A stretch of DNA of 41,616 nt from contig JADHZB010000966.1 in the NCBI GenBank assembly GCA_015657535.1, positions 2,651 through 44,266 on the forward strand, written 5' to 3'. The notes beneath the pieces were generated by a model. The model made no database searches. It worked only from the letters and a program-made list of their open reading frames with translations, and was not told the DNA's origin. Below, piece after piece: positions 20,296 to 33,193 of the stretch. The DNA is from Nephromyces sp. MM_2019 (lineage: Eukaryota; Apicomplexa; Aconoidasida; Nephromycida). Both the position numbers and the translations under genes were made by a program. The number at the start of each line of letters is the position of its first letter. Position 1 is the first letter of the stretch.

Positions 20296-22995
20296 GGGGC
20301 GTAATGTGTAATCTGGGGGAGTCGAGTGTAAATATACAGGGAAATATAGAAGGTTAATAAAGATGGATGTATGGAGTCAAATTTATTGGGTGTATGTACA
20401 CGTAATGGGTGCTATCTCCCCTTTATGTATTACTATTTACTATGAAGATGTATGTATGTAGACAAGTGTGTGTGTGTATGTAAACGTGTTGTACGGTATG
20501 GCTGTGTATGTTATATTTTGTTAGTGTGTGTGGTATAGCGTGTTGGTATGTATTTTATATGATCTGTGTGTGTGTATAGTATATGATGTGTGTGTGTGTA
20601 TAGTATATGATGTGTATATAGATATAAATATTGTATAGTGTGTGAAGATAGTTTTTTGGATGTATTGAACATCTATAGGCTCTCTATAAGGAATTAAATG
20701 ATTTAACTACACATGGTACTTAATATATACAATCTCATCTTTATTTGAACAAGATATATGTGTGAAAAAAGATGTATGAGAAAATATGTAATAGGGTGTT
20801 TTAAGCATGTAAAAGTGGCTTACTGGGTAGGTTGGAAGTTGTAAATAATTTGTTAAATTTAGTTTATTCTGAATACAAAATTAACACACACATATGTATA
20901 TAATAAGAGATATGAGTAGAAATGCTTACACAGACGTTAGCATTTCAAATATTAATACATGTGTGTATGTGTAGCTTGAAGAAGTAGATGTGTGTGAGGG
21001 GTGGGGGGNGAGGGCTTGGGGGTGAGGTGTGTATGAGGCGGAGATAATGTTTATATGTGGAGTTCGTGATATGTGTGTGGGGGTAGTTAGAGAGTTTAAG
21101 TTTGTTTCAGATGTGTGTGTATGATGTGTGCGTATGATGGGTATGCAAAGTAGGTGAGTGTGTTTGTGATATGTATTATGTGCCAAATTTAGAGATTTAT
21201 CATCGTGTGTATTTCTAAAATATCATATGTATATGTGTATATATGTAAACGTGTGTATTAAGAGGTATACTTTGGAGTGTGTTCACTTGAGAATGTTTGA
21301 GTAGATGAGTTATCCCCCCCGTAAATTTTTTATTAAGTATTAAAGATATGTGTAAGAATTGTTTATATGTGAGGGGAATTGTGATTAAATAAATGTGTGA
21401 GAGATTAATAGATGTTTTGTTTAGTATGTAGGCTTACCAGTTGAGAAAGGAGGCGGACAGCTGTAGGATTTTAAAGGGTATAAATAAAATGTGTAAGAAA
21501 ATAGCCCTCTTTAATCTTGTGTATCTTGTGTGGGTGTATTTATGTATATGTCTGTTTATGTATATGTGTGTGCCGACCTCTATATGCATATGATTAGATC
21601 ATGTGGGTATTATACTGTGCGTGTTTGTATGCTTATGTATGAATGCTTATGTATGAATGCTTATGTAGGAATGCTTATGTATGAATGCTTATGTCAATGT
21701 ATATATTTATGTGTAAAATTATGTGTGTGTGTGTGTGTGTATAAATATTATGCTTGTGTATACGTAGAGGTAGATTTGTTTATGTGTATGAGCATGTGTG
21801 TGCTAATCTGATTATGTATTTGTGAGTTCACATGTGTGCGCATTTGCTTATGTGATAATGTGTGTGTGTGTGTTAGTTGGCCACATATGTGCGTAGCATG
21901 TGTGTGTATGTAAATATTTGTGCATAGATCTATAGGTCTTGTAGATAAGTGCTTGTGGTTGAGTTTAATGTGTTTATTAGTTTATTATTTCTTGAGGCTT
22001 TAAATTATTGATATCACTTAACTAACGAACACAACCATAAAACACATTATACATATATGTCAGTATATAGATCATCTCGGACTTGATGATAACACATTGT
22101 TTTAAACTTTTCATTTCTATGATTTACAAATTAATGATTTTTTTACACACACAAAAATAATTCCAACAACACATTAAATATACATATACCCTCGTAAAAT
22201 AAATATATTTACAAACTATATATATTTCCCTTATATCCTCAGTAACTGTTGTTAATTTGTTGTGATCATTAACAATTATATATCAAATTAAAACATATAT
22301 TTCTATATATATATATAGGTGTGTCAACCTATAATTATACATCATACACACACACACATAGGTATTTAACTTTAGTTGTATGAAATACATAAACGTACGT
22401 ATATATATATATATATATGGACTCCCTACTACAAACACAAAGGAATAATTAATGATACTAATTAATCCAAAGCATAGTTCATATGTTATGATTATAAATG
22501 TAATCTCATTAAGTAAATTGTAAATATTATTAAACACACAATAAGTTTATGTTTAATAATTGGTAACGTAAAAATTATCTTAAATAAATATTTTGATGCT
22601 TAATTTCGAAAAAGTAAAGTATTTGTTTTTTCAAATCTCATAATTCTGTATATCTTTTTCATTGACTTTAGGTTTAAGAGAATGTTATTTTTGTTTGGAT
22701 AAATTTTTAAATAAAATTTATATATGTAAAAGTAATACTTAATGTGTAAAGTTATTTTCTTAAAACAAATCTGAATAGCTCAACTAGAGACTAAGATAAG
22801 AGTTTTTATTCAAAAGTGTAGTTTTGTATAATTGGTCATCAAAAGATTTCGAGATAAGATGAAAAGAGAATGATATAAAAAAGAGTCAACAAGATATTGC
22901 AAGGGCTCTTTGTAATGAGCTCGAAAAATTCAAAAATTTTATAGGAAAAGGCTTCAATAAAGATGTTATAACTTCGATGTTATCATTTATCCTTC
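20296..22995. other. Intergenic upstream of Sm-D1 and downstream of the RRM gene
   Basis: TG-rich scattered tracts to about 21,950, then AT-rich DNA with few repeats. A single N lies at 21009 inside a G-rich stretch. Six GAATGCTTATGTAT 14-bp units occur at about 21,630-21,700. A small non-repetitive island at about 21,440-21,480 reads on the minus strand as CCTACAG, then 23 bases, then GTAAGC, as a 5'-UTR exon would, but nothing confirms it. No protein gene found. Confidence 0.55.
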
Positions 22996-25812
22996 TCAAT
23001 TATCATCTGTGTTGAGTAGAGAAAATCGATTCTGTGTCTTAACGTGGGATGGTTCATTGTTTGAAGTATTCTTGTGTGTATTCATATTCGGAAAAGTATT
23101 ACCGTACGATGATGACATTGAATTAAAAAGGTTTGATTTTCCTTTTGAGACTTCTGTCTTACTCTTTGGAGATTTATCATTCATCAGGTCACGCTCATTT
23201 GGACCAGAACGAATTCGGTTCTTCGATGATGAAGTATCACTATTATCTGCTCGGTTTTGTGTCTTCTTTGAGTTATAGGAATCATAACCACCTCTAGTAC
23301 CATCATTTGAGCTAGATCGGAATTCCTTTGCTCGGGAAGGTGTTTCATTTCTTAGGCCTCGATTATCAATTCCCATCATTCCTCGAGATGTAGAGTCATT
23401 GAACATCATAGGGTTGAAGCGCTTTTGATCTGGATTAAATCTCTCAGAACCAGGTTTGTTTTTCGAGTTAAATTCAATGTTTCTTGAAGTCCTATCTGTG
23501 CTGCCTTGCTGAAGATGTTGAGAATTCTGTTTTTGTGGTGAAGTTGAATTTGTATCTGAGCGGTTGGTGTAAGTAGTATATTCCTTGAATTTTCTATTTG
23601 GATTTCGTCCCTTGTTGAAGCTAGCAGGACTAGCATATCGCTTGGCTTGATCGGAGGGTGAGTTGGTGCCATTTTTGGGAGTCTTCTCCTTGTTTGCGGA
23701 AGCTTCTGATTGCGTTGGGAATTTAATTTCTGCGGAGGTTGCCCTAGTGTTATCTGTAGTTGTCGGAGGTGTAACAGTAGCTTTTTTATCGGATTCAGTT
23801 TCATTTTGCTGTGATGTTACTCGATTATGCCTGCGGATGAACCATATGTTCTGAAAAAATATAAATACAAATTTTTTAGGTCATGTTAATGGGTTATCAT
23901 AGTTTTGTGTGAAGCTGTAAATACACTATATATTCGTTTAGGTTTCACGTGGGTAGAAGAAAATTATTATGTAAAATACCTCTCCAGCTTTAGGAGCATG
24001 TGTTTCTGTAGCTGGCTCTGATTCTGTTTCCTTCTTAATGTTATAATTAGGGCTATCGCTGTTTGTATTTTCTTGAGAATCACTAGTTTTTGGTTTGGCT
24101 TGTGCCAATTGTGATTGAGAAATTTTCATATCTTCATTGGGAGTTTTGGATATAATGGGGGAAGATACATTGTTAGCAGGGGATTCAAATGTTTCGTTGG
24201 AGGGAGCTTTGGGATCTGAGGCTGTCTTGGGTGTATTATAAGTTGTATCATTTGATTCTGAACCCATGGTCTCAGTATAATTTTTATCAGCTTCATCTGT
24301 GTGTTCATTTGGACTGTTAGGGTGAGATTCGTGGGAACTATAAGAATTAGGCTGATTGCTTGTACTATTTTCGTTACTCTTCTCAGCTTCATTCTCTTCA
24401 GTTTCAGGAACTTCCTTAACTGTAATAGGAGTAGCTTCACCAAAAGGGTTCTCTTTATTCTTTTTAATGAAAGTCGAAGATGTATTATGGGTTGCATTAA
24501 TTAACTTCTTGATTTCATCTCGGCCAATGCGGAGAAATGGTCTCCGTGGCTTTAAGGAGGAAGGAGAGTGAACAACGGGAGTAGGTGTTTGGATTTCTGG
24601 TTTGGTTGGAAAAATTGGGGTTTCATGAGGCTTTTCGCTGAGATTCTTCTCTGTTTTTTTTTTAGCTTGAGCTTCATCTTCCTTATGATAAGGCTCAAGA
24701 CCAATTGATACAAGGTCGTTGATAGGTTTAGCATTACCAAAAATAGCAATATTCCTGGGATGTGGGCTGTCCTCAACTACTGGTTTAGTGCGCTTAGAAA
24801 TTTTGATAGGTTGGCGTTTTAAGGGTTCTGTGGGTGGCTTTGTGTGGGTTGTATCCTTCTCAGTACTAGGGTTAATTGGTTTGTTAATGTTTTGGAGTTT
24901 ATTAAAGTCCCTAGGAATTTTTGAGGGATATTCATTAAATTTGGTATTCGAAGGATTGTGTGGGCCATTAGTTGGTGGTGTGCGTGTGTTGGAGGTGTCC
25001 CAGCCTTGTCCTGGTAGTGCCCTAGGTGTATCCATAAGTGGAGGGTCTGTGCTGTTGTAAAACGTTATATATAATCTTGAGGTTTGTTGTGGGCAGTTAT
25101 GTGGTACCTGAAGATATAATGTAATAAGTGAGTAATGCTTATATAAATTCTAAAAAATTTGAGGGCACCTTTCCATTAAGTGATAGAGCATTGTGGGCAT
25201 CTTCTTTGCTTTTGAATGATACAATTGCTTTTTTTTTAAAAATATATATATATATGTATGAAATTTATTTACTTGTACTATCTGTATATTCATTATATAA
25301 ATTTAGGTAGACTCCAAAGAATTATTTAAATTTTAATGAAAATAGATTTACCAGAAGTTTTGAACATTCCAGTTTGCATAAATATGTTAATAGGATTTGC
25401 GACAAAAAGATTTCTGATCATATTTCTCGTTACAGCTTGGTCAATGTTTGAGACCTGAATATCAAAGTTTGGATTTTTTTGTTCTTCATTCCTTCGCCAT
25501 TGATTATTATCTCCTATGATAAGTTAAAAGTGTATAAAAACAGTCCAAGAAGAATTCGAAAAACAAAATCCTAAAGATAAATATTTGGTGATTACTTGAC
25601 TTAGATGGAGGATTGAGAGTCATTGGGGGCACAGTTATATGGGGGATAGGCTCTGTTTTGAAAGAAAATTTATTTTGAATTGACAGAAATTTTTCCTAGT
25701 AATTTATGTTGAAGTTATTACCTAGCATGGGAGAGTCAGTACCATTCACCGGAGCTGCCCAACGACTTTGAGTAATTTTGTTCTCAAAAGAACTGTTTGC
25801 ATTGCTTTCCAT
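22996..25812 (-). CDS. RRM-like RNA-binding protein with long disordered tail, 6 exons
   Basis: Predicted exons 25812-25722, 25652-25596, 25513-25352, 25227-25169, 25107-23980 and 23850-22996. Phases all join, giving 783 residues. The ATG sits in CGCCACCATGG. Residues about 65-150 have the order of an RNA-recognition motif: strand FDIQVSNID, helix VTRNMIRNLF, a strand ending in AIVSFKSKEDA (RNP1-like position), helix HNALSLNGK, and a last strand SRLYITFYNS. The match is to fold order rather than an exact RNP consensus. The remaining 600-odd residues are Pro/Ser/Thr/Asn/Lys/Glu-rich and probably disordered, with one conspicuous IWFIRRHN at the start of the last exon and Arg/Gly/Ser stretches near the end. 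A role in RNA metabolism is inferred; partner and target unknown. Unlike the genes further left it has no His-Thr runs. Several other-frame ORFs overlap it as shadows. Confidence 0.72.
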
Positions 25813-27807
25813 GGTGGCGAAAGTAGGTTATTAGTGCTTAAATCAAGTTAATAATGCTCAAGTAGCCGAGGAAGTAGCTGACTGATAGAGAGTAAAGGTA
25901 AAATTGAAAGGTAAGAAATTGCTGTAAAAGTTAATTCGATATAACATTACAATTATATTGATAAAATAAACTTCGCATAGTATAATTTAGTGAAATAAAA
26001 GACTAAGTCTCAAATGTACAAGAGTCTGGGCGTTAACAGTTCAAGGTTGATTATTCATCGGTTATTAAATTTTGTTGAGACCGAGATGATGTAGGAAGGC
26101 TCGGAGACAAAGAAATAAAATATCTAGGATTAATGGAGAAGATTGGTATGACTTACAATGGCATGCATTAATCCAGAGTAAAAGTTACTTCTCAAAACGA
26201 AAGAATCAAAGAGGCTGATCAAGGTTGAGTAAGGTTAAGCAAATAGGAGAAAGAGGGAAGGAATAGGTTAATCAATTAATAATAAAATGGAGAAGAAGAT
26301 GCTCCATGTGTTGATGTCTGATATTTTCAATTAAAAAAGAAAACAAGCAACTTTCTAGTAAGTAAAGTTTCAATACGCAAAAGAGGACAAAAGTAAATTG
26401 GACATCAAAAAGAATATATCTAAATATCTAAAATAAAAATTTTACCTTAAAGTAGAAGTTGTAACGTTTTTATTGTTTCTCAGCTAAACCTCTCGCTAGT
26501 GCAGCATAGCAAAGTTTGTTACCACATTTATCATAACAAGTCTTTCATATTGTTCAACAATTGTCGATGCTTGAAACATAAAAAAAATCGCTTCAAAATA
26601 AACAATATTTTATCTCAAAAAACATCTTGTAATAATTGGAGAAATGAAAGTATTAGGTTAAAGATACAATTAGTTGTTAACGAAGCTAAGTATAATCAAT
26701 TCAAAATGAAATTTTGATAACTTAATCCATACTCAAAAGGGTTAATATTTCACTTTCAACAGGTTGCCACCTCGATGATTTTTTTTTTAAACAAGGAAAC
26801 AACTGATCAAATAAATTCATTCAGATTAATCCAGATATCACAAAATAACTTGAAACATAAATTTAGAAAAAAATTCACCATTTAAAACGAAAATAAATTA
26901 GGCTTTGAAGCTAAAACATAAATTTTACTTGAAGTTTAAAACATATTTAATCTCGCCCGCCCTTACCCTCGAACTCGAGACTTTAATTATACAACACGTA
27001 ATGTCAAATAAGTTAGAACCGAAATTAAGTTTTGAAATAAAAATGCCATAACTCGTGTTTTTAACTTTGGTAAGCAAAGTTTATATTGTTTAAACTAAAT
27101 TAAGCACCAAGAGTATTAGTAGAAAAGTGTGAATTATGTTGGAATATAAATTAAATTTACAAAAATAGATAAATCAAATTTTTTATTTTCTTAGATAATT
27201 CGAAAAATTTAATTGATCCCCAAGGCATTTATATATAGATTCACATCTGTAGGTATTAGTTTAGTTGATAAAACTATTTACCAAGCATATGTGTAATAAA
27301 TAGTCACAACTAAATGATTTAAGTCTAAGCACATCACTTGTAACTCTTGAATTTGAAATTAGACCAATATTAGAATTGTTTTGCATTTCAAACTTTTTAA
27401 AAATATAACAAGCACATAGTAGCTGACTAGCTTATAAACTCTTGTTATACCAAATTAATCCCCATAATTTTATCAAATAATGAGTAATTAAGTGTCTTAA
27501 ATGAGGATTGCATCATTATTAAACAATTAATGCTTGTGCAACATGCCGAGTTTAGGGGCGCTGATTATTAGAGCTATAATTGTATAGAAATCGATTATTG
27601 GAGTTAGTTTGACGGAATTAAGGATTTTGTTTTAGCATAGGAATATAGTTTCTGAAATTCATTTACAGACATTTGGGGTGAAGCTGCTTTTTATTTGTCA
27701 TAAAATTTATCTAAAATAACTATCAAAACCAATAGTATATACTTTTAGTTTTAGACCTAAAATCTACAATTGTCTATTTTCATTAATTAATAAATCAATT
27801 CTCTAAG
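25813..27807. promoter_or_regulatory. AT-rich divergent intergenic region, about 2 kb
   Basis: It separates the starts of the RRM gene (-) and the secreted-protein gene (+), so it should contain both promoters (inference). Purine-rich patches occur at 26,090-26,290 (GGAAGGCTCGGAGAC, GAGAAAGAGGGAAGGAATAGG). No CA arrays, no tandem repeats and no convincing exon were seen. One 72-codon open frame at 26,499 has no support. Confidence 0.5.
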
Positions 27808-29006
27808 ATGAAGCTGTCAAGTGTTACTCTTAACATCTTGATTTTAACACTTTCGATACTTGTCAAAATCTCTCAAGCTAATTCAAGCTCATCCAATAAT
27901 GAGGTTAGCAGTACTCTTGAATACAATTGCATGTTATGTTTTGTGTTTAGGTGATCAAATAAAAAATTATAAAAATTTTGCAGGCCACAGATAATAACAC
28001 TTCTACAAGTGTTGTAATAAATTTCCATAACATAACAAATTTTATAAAAAGGTATAAGTTAGAATAAGATTTAACACCCTATCAATTAGTTATAAACGAT
28101 TTTCATTGAAAAATTGTTATTTTAGGGAAATTTTTAGGGCTCTTTACCAGATATATTCAATAAAAAACCAAGAATTTGATGAAGCTGTAACTAATAAAAC
28201 AATCGAATATGGTGAAAAATATATTAAATCACAAGGTACATTAGCAATAATTTAAGAAATAACTAATTATTCCAATTTAGGAATATAATTATAAATAATT
28301 TACAATAATTACTTTGAAAGTGAAACCTAAACATTTATTAGAATTAGATGAGCTAGTGGGATTGTCACTTTTTAATCCTCATCCACCAATTCAACCAAAT
28401 AAAAAAATCCCATTAATAAATAAAAAACCAAAAAAGCGTGATAGGCAAAATAGACTTACGAATCGTATACATACACATGGTTGGTATAAATATTTTTTCG
28501 GAGAATTACCAAGGACTTCCAACTTTCTTTCGGAAATCAGTGATTGTTACTGGGTCAGAAACTCTAGTAGCATTGTGAACTGTTTAAAGGACATAGAATT
28601 TTTTGAACACGCAACAGCAAATCTCCCAAAGGTTGCAACTAATAGCTCCAAAAGTCAGTTGAGAGTTTTTTAGCTAATAGCCATGTATGCATGTAGTTTT
28701 ATTTCCTTAATTTTATTAAGTAAGGATATTAATTTCCAGGTGCTTTAAGTAAAAAGGCAGAAATAAAAGAAAAAAATGAAATAATGCAAAAAACTAAAAG
28801 AGGTAGTTGTAAATATACTTATCTAGACCGAGCATCAGGAAAGCATCACTGTGTTGATGAAGAGGTATGTATACTCAATAAATTCTATTAATAAATATTT
28901 CCTTTTTAATTTGAGTTTATTAATTATATGAAACAAAATTCAGCCTGCCGTGGTCAGAGAAAAACAGAGGAGGGACCAAAGACTCGAAAGAAAAATTGTA
29001 GAGTAG
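27808..29006 (+). CDS. Predicted secreted protein of unknown function, 264 aa, 6 exons
   Basis: Predicted exons 27808-27903, 27984-28051, 28126-28235, 28321-28653, 28740-28864 and 28944-29006, all in phase. Introns are 74-86 bases, a narrow range that supports the model. The first exon encodes a clear signal peptide, MKLSSVTLNILILTLSILVK followed by ISQA, with likely cleavage after SQA. The mature part is polar with N-glycosylation-type sites (NNTS, NITN, NSSS). It has an aromatic stretch THGWYKYFFGE, several Cys in the second half (SDCYW, VNCLKD, GSCKYTYLD, HHCVDEE) and a basic C-terminal end. No transmembrane segment or GPI-type hydrophobic tail is visible, so a soluble secreted or vacuolar protein is likely. 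No family recognised. The first 80 bases of exon 4 give the least certain acceptor. Confidence 0.7.
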
Positions 29007-30204
29007 CTAAATAATGAGTTTTGCTTTTGAAAATGAATATTTAGCTTCTAATCTCCTTTGTTAGTTTTAAAAACTAAGCTAGTAGTATTGGCAGATATTA
29101 AACTTCATATATAAGTTCCGTAGTTATTTATTAACAAAAAGCCATAAATAAAACACTATTGAATAGCTTAACTTTAGTTGCCACTTCTCTGCTATAAAAA
29201 AAAAAGACAAATCTCTGTATAATTACATAGTTCTCCTTGTACCAAATTTTCTGAATTTTTTAGCTTCTTAAAAATAGGAATTTAGAAGCTATTAATTTGT
29301 GGATCTTGTAAATCTCACAAGTTAAGTTGAATGTGTTTTAGCTAATCCAAGACTTAAGCGGCTTAATTTCTACAACATAAAAAGAACAAATGGTAGTAAT
29401 TTTTATGGACTCAAATATGAAAATTTATTGGCGATTTTAGTTACTGATAGACTTGTGTGATATTCAAATATAAACTTAATTTATTAAATTTAAGCTCTTT
29501 AAGCTTAACCTGGCCCTTTTTTTATAAAATATATTTTTTTATTATTATAAATATACTCATTAAAAATGCTGAAAGCTTCCTGTTAAGTGTTAAGGAATTA
29601 ATAAACAGAACAATGTTTCCTGGGTTAATTAGAATAAAGTAAGTATCATAAATGTTGATTAAATACTAATCAATATTTGATATCTAGTAATAATATTAGA
29701 AAATGGTTATCACCGGACTCTTGGTACAAGTATTTACAACTCAAAAGCTATTATAGGGAAGCTATATTATAAAGTGTTGTAAAAAAAATGTGGTGAATTT
29801 TGGTTTGGTTTGGTATAATATTAAAGCTATTTCATAAATAAATGAATAATTAAAAATGTTTACAGTCATTTTTGTTTTGTTACTAAAAAACTCGAAAGCT
29901 CAGTTATAGAGCATAAAGCACAATGATTCCATAAAGTGTGTTAAATAAATAATTTTGAAAAATATTTTAAAGAGTTTATATTGCTCAGTCCGTATTGGTA
30001 GATAATATTAGCTTAATTTAAGTACACAAATAGATGCTTAATATATATCTCGTTTAATAAAAAAAAAAAATAATTAGTTAGTTTGAATTCATTTGGCATC
30101 TGTATGTCATTTAGTAGTTTTCAATGAATTTTTGTGTTTTTTATAAACTAATAAACGGTTCAAGAAGCTTTTATGGTTCTGTAAAGTTTGGAAATAAAAG
30201 TTGT
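29007..30204. other. AT-rich region between convergent genes
   Basis: Contains the 3' ends of the secreted-protein gene (+) and the unknown gene (-). It is poly-A/T-rich, without tandem repeats. The open frame at 29,457-29,642 is Leu/Ile/Phe-rich and looks like chance translation of AT-rich DNA. Nothing else seen. Confidence 0.55.
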
Positions 30205-32082
30205 TTAGAATTGTATAAATTCACGTCTAATGTTATTTAGCATTATTATTTTTACAAAAACTGAAGATATGTTACTTAAATTAAAGGAAACTTTGATGCT
30301 CACTTTCGATTTTTCTTCACAACCACTCGGTTGTATAATTTGATAATTGAAAAGTATTTCATAATCTTCGAAGTTATAATTGAGGAACTGTCTAGCTTTG
30401 AAGAGCTCAAAATCATTTAGTTGTTTTGTTGGATTATTAGATGATGTTTCAATTTCCTTTGATGCTGATGGAAAATGTAAATAGTCACTAACAGCACTTA
30501 AACCTAATTGGAAAGCAGTCAAGTTTCCAAAATGTATTGAATAATCAGATAATAGTGAGTCCTCAATTTCAAACTTAGGAGGCCCTAAAAATTAAAAAAG
30601 AATATAGTGCAAGTCATAGAAATAATAACAAATTTCAGTGTTTGCTTCCAATTTTACCATTGTTGGATTTGTCAGAATATAAAATCTTTTTCTGTTAAGA
30701 AATAAATTCAAGGTTATATAATATAATGTTGTTTTTTATTGTAGTAAAATTAACATACCTTGGGAAAATAAATGTGGTTTTCAGGGTCTGGTTCTCCTTT
30801 TGTATTATTAAATGCTTGTATAATCGAATTTTTAATGTTTGAAAATGGCCCATTTCGTCCTTCATTAGGGTTTGTGGGAAATGCTAATGGATTAAAAAAA
30901 TTGAGACATCTTTTTGATTAAATATTGAGTTCTATAAAAATTCTAACAACTTCTTACCATTTGTTAACTCGTTATCAAAAGTAGCTATTATCTTACTGCT
31001 GTTTTTGAGATTCTTAATATCAAGGTCATAATTCTGAAAATCTTGTAATGAGTTTAAACTATATAAACATATAGATATAAATAGTTAAAGCAAGCCTTCA
31101 AATTTTATTAAATATGATATCTTTTTGGGTGTTTACTTGTTGCTTAAAAGCGTAGTATCTAAACTCTTAGCTTTATCCTTAATTTTTGTTCCTGAAAATT
31201 TCAATATTTGAGGTCTCTACAATAAACAAGCATTGTTCGGCTTTATTACCTTCCATATGAGAACCGTTAGTTGTATCTAAATATGATAAACATTCTTTTA
31301 GCACTACTGTTTTCTAAAAGTAATGAGAAAAATAAGAGATATAACTTCAAGGGAAATTTAATAACTGCAAAACACACTATTTCAAATACGCTTTTACTAA
31401 AACTAGAGAGTTGTAATTGATCTGATTCATTCTCCAATTTCTTAAAATCAATTCGATCTTCATCTCCTTTATTTGTTGAAGTGGGGCTATTAGGTGTCTT
31501 TAGCTCTTTATTCAAATCGTTGTAAGCTAATTAAATACCAGCGTGTTTGAAAATTATATAGTTCTCAATAGTTTTAATAAAATCATGCTTGCCTTCGGAA
31601 TTTGTTGAACGTGTGGTATCTTTTGTTTTTCTAAATTGAAAAAGAAATAAACCTTAAAATAAATTAATAGATAATATAAACTGATGACAAACGTTGAATT
31701 TTTAGAGTCCAAGTCATATTTTTCGAATGGATTATCCATAGAGAATCCAAAGTTTCGCCTTAACCATTCTATTTGTTCAAAGTTGCCTGAAAATTCCTTA
31801 CGTTGGGTGTTGTCATAGCTATCGATATTTATATTATCTAATTAAGTTAAATAAAAGAAGTATTTGTTTCAGTATATTAGTAGTTGGAAAATAAATAAAA
31901 TTAGGTTTCGGGAGCCTAGGTTTATTCCTATTATCCAGCCATTAATATTAGAGAGGAATAACAAATTATCTACAGAATTGGTTTGATATAAATGATAAAA
32001 GGCTATGTATTAATGTACCAATTTTCATTTTTAATTTTCTTTCATGATTAGAATCGATTTTCAATTGTCCTGATTTTTTCAT
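30205..32082 (-). CDS. Hypothetical protein, 363 aa, 10 exons
   Basis: Predicted exons 32082-32019, 31837-31693, 31630-31539, 31466-31398, 31276-31250, 31191-31137, 31058-30958, 30883-30759, 30691-30658 and 30584-30205. Every junction keeps frame, and most introns are 58-121 bases. The product is hydrophilic, rich in Asn, Ser, Lys and Asp, with short hydrophobic patches. Examples are EFSGNFEQIEWLRRNFGFS (exon 2), FPTNPNEGRNGPFSNIKNS (exon 8) and a last exon with LNDFELFKARQFLNYNFEDY. No domain is recognised. The ATG at 32082 gives no signal peptide. Because the two neighbouring genes both begin with signal-peptide exons, a missed upstream first exon is possible. It converges with the secreted-protein gene to its left and is co-oriented with the membrane-protein gene to its right. 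Confidence 0.62.
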
Positions 32083-33193
32083 TGTACATAAATCTAAGTA
32101 TACAAGAAAATAATGTACTAGTTTTTAATATTTAGCAGAAGCATACAGATTATTTTCTTGTTACAGTGTGCACCTAATGTAAGTTCCCTCCAATCAAATT
32201 TTGATTATGTAAGAATACATTATGTATTAAGTAATGAATATATAAATATGAGGTTCTAGAGGTATTTAAAAGAGATTATTGGACAAATAAAAAATTATTA
32301 TAATATAACCTATCTTCCTTTATGGGTATTTAAGTCAAGGAGATTCAGCTTAGCCAAGCCAAAATTTGCGATATCATTTGACGCTTATTTTACAAGTAGG
32401 ATTGTTTCATATTACATTGGAAAATAAGCTAACTATAGCTTATTATTAAGTAGAGTATTGAAAATGAGTGAGAGGCATAAGATTAAATTAGTTATTGAAT
32501 ATTGTTTTACAAATCTTCAAATTTCAGTTTTAATTTATACAAGGTTGAAAACAAGCTAACTATGTCTAAAATTATTTAAGTAGGGATTTGAAAATCATTA
32601 AGATAATTAAGTTTTTTTGCGGTTGTTTCAAATCTTAGTTTTTATTTATACGAGGTCATATGAACTCGAAAAGGCCACTAGCTTATACGTGGATTAGCTA
32701 CAAAAATGAGATTATTTTACTCTTCATAAATACATCTAAACCATATTGATGCTACTAATACATCTTTTTATTTAAAAAGGTGAAAGTTTTCGATATAAAA
32801 AGGATACATCTTAAATATTTTCCAAATTTAATTGATGTTTTCATTTTTTAAAAAGCTAATTGAAGTTTACGATTGCCGACTTTGGTAAGCTTATACTCCA
32901 GCTTTTGCACATTACTCTTAAAGGCAATCATTCTAGTGTGTGTGTTTTCCAACAAGAAGCGTTAATTAAAATAAAAAATTGAGAAAAAAACGTTAATATG
33001 CTTTAGAGGCATAATTAATTAATTCAGTAGATTGATAAATGCTCTGTTACCTTTACATTGATATTATCTATACTTTAAGTTTTAATCAAAGTTGAAACAA
33101 AGAATATTTTCAAATTATTAGTTACATAGATTTGATACAATCATTATTTCTGAAACAGATCTCTTTTTGATTCTATAATCTTTAAAATCCGAC
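32083..33193. other. AT-rich intergenic region
   Basis: Repeat-free AT-rich DNA between two co-oriented minus-strand genes. It has imperfect direct duplications of a segment containing AAGCTAACTATAGCTTATTATTAAGTAGAGTATTGAAAATGAGTGAGAGG and its decayed partner around 32,400-32,610. No coding exon with matching borders was found. Confidence 0.5.

Noticed and set aside
20926..21811. Two open frames (minus 20,926-21,186; plus 21,530-21,811)
   Set aside because: Simple-repeat composition, one contains an ambiguous base, no splice partners or recognisable motif.
23406..24776. Several frames inside the RRM gene on both strands
   Set aside because: They are shadows of the long disordered coding exons, which join in phase in another frame.
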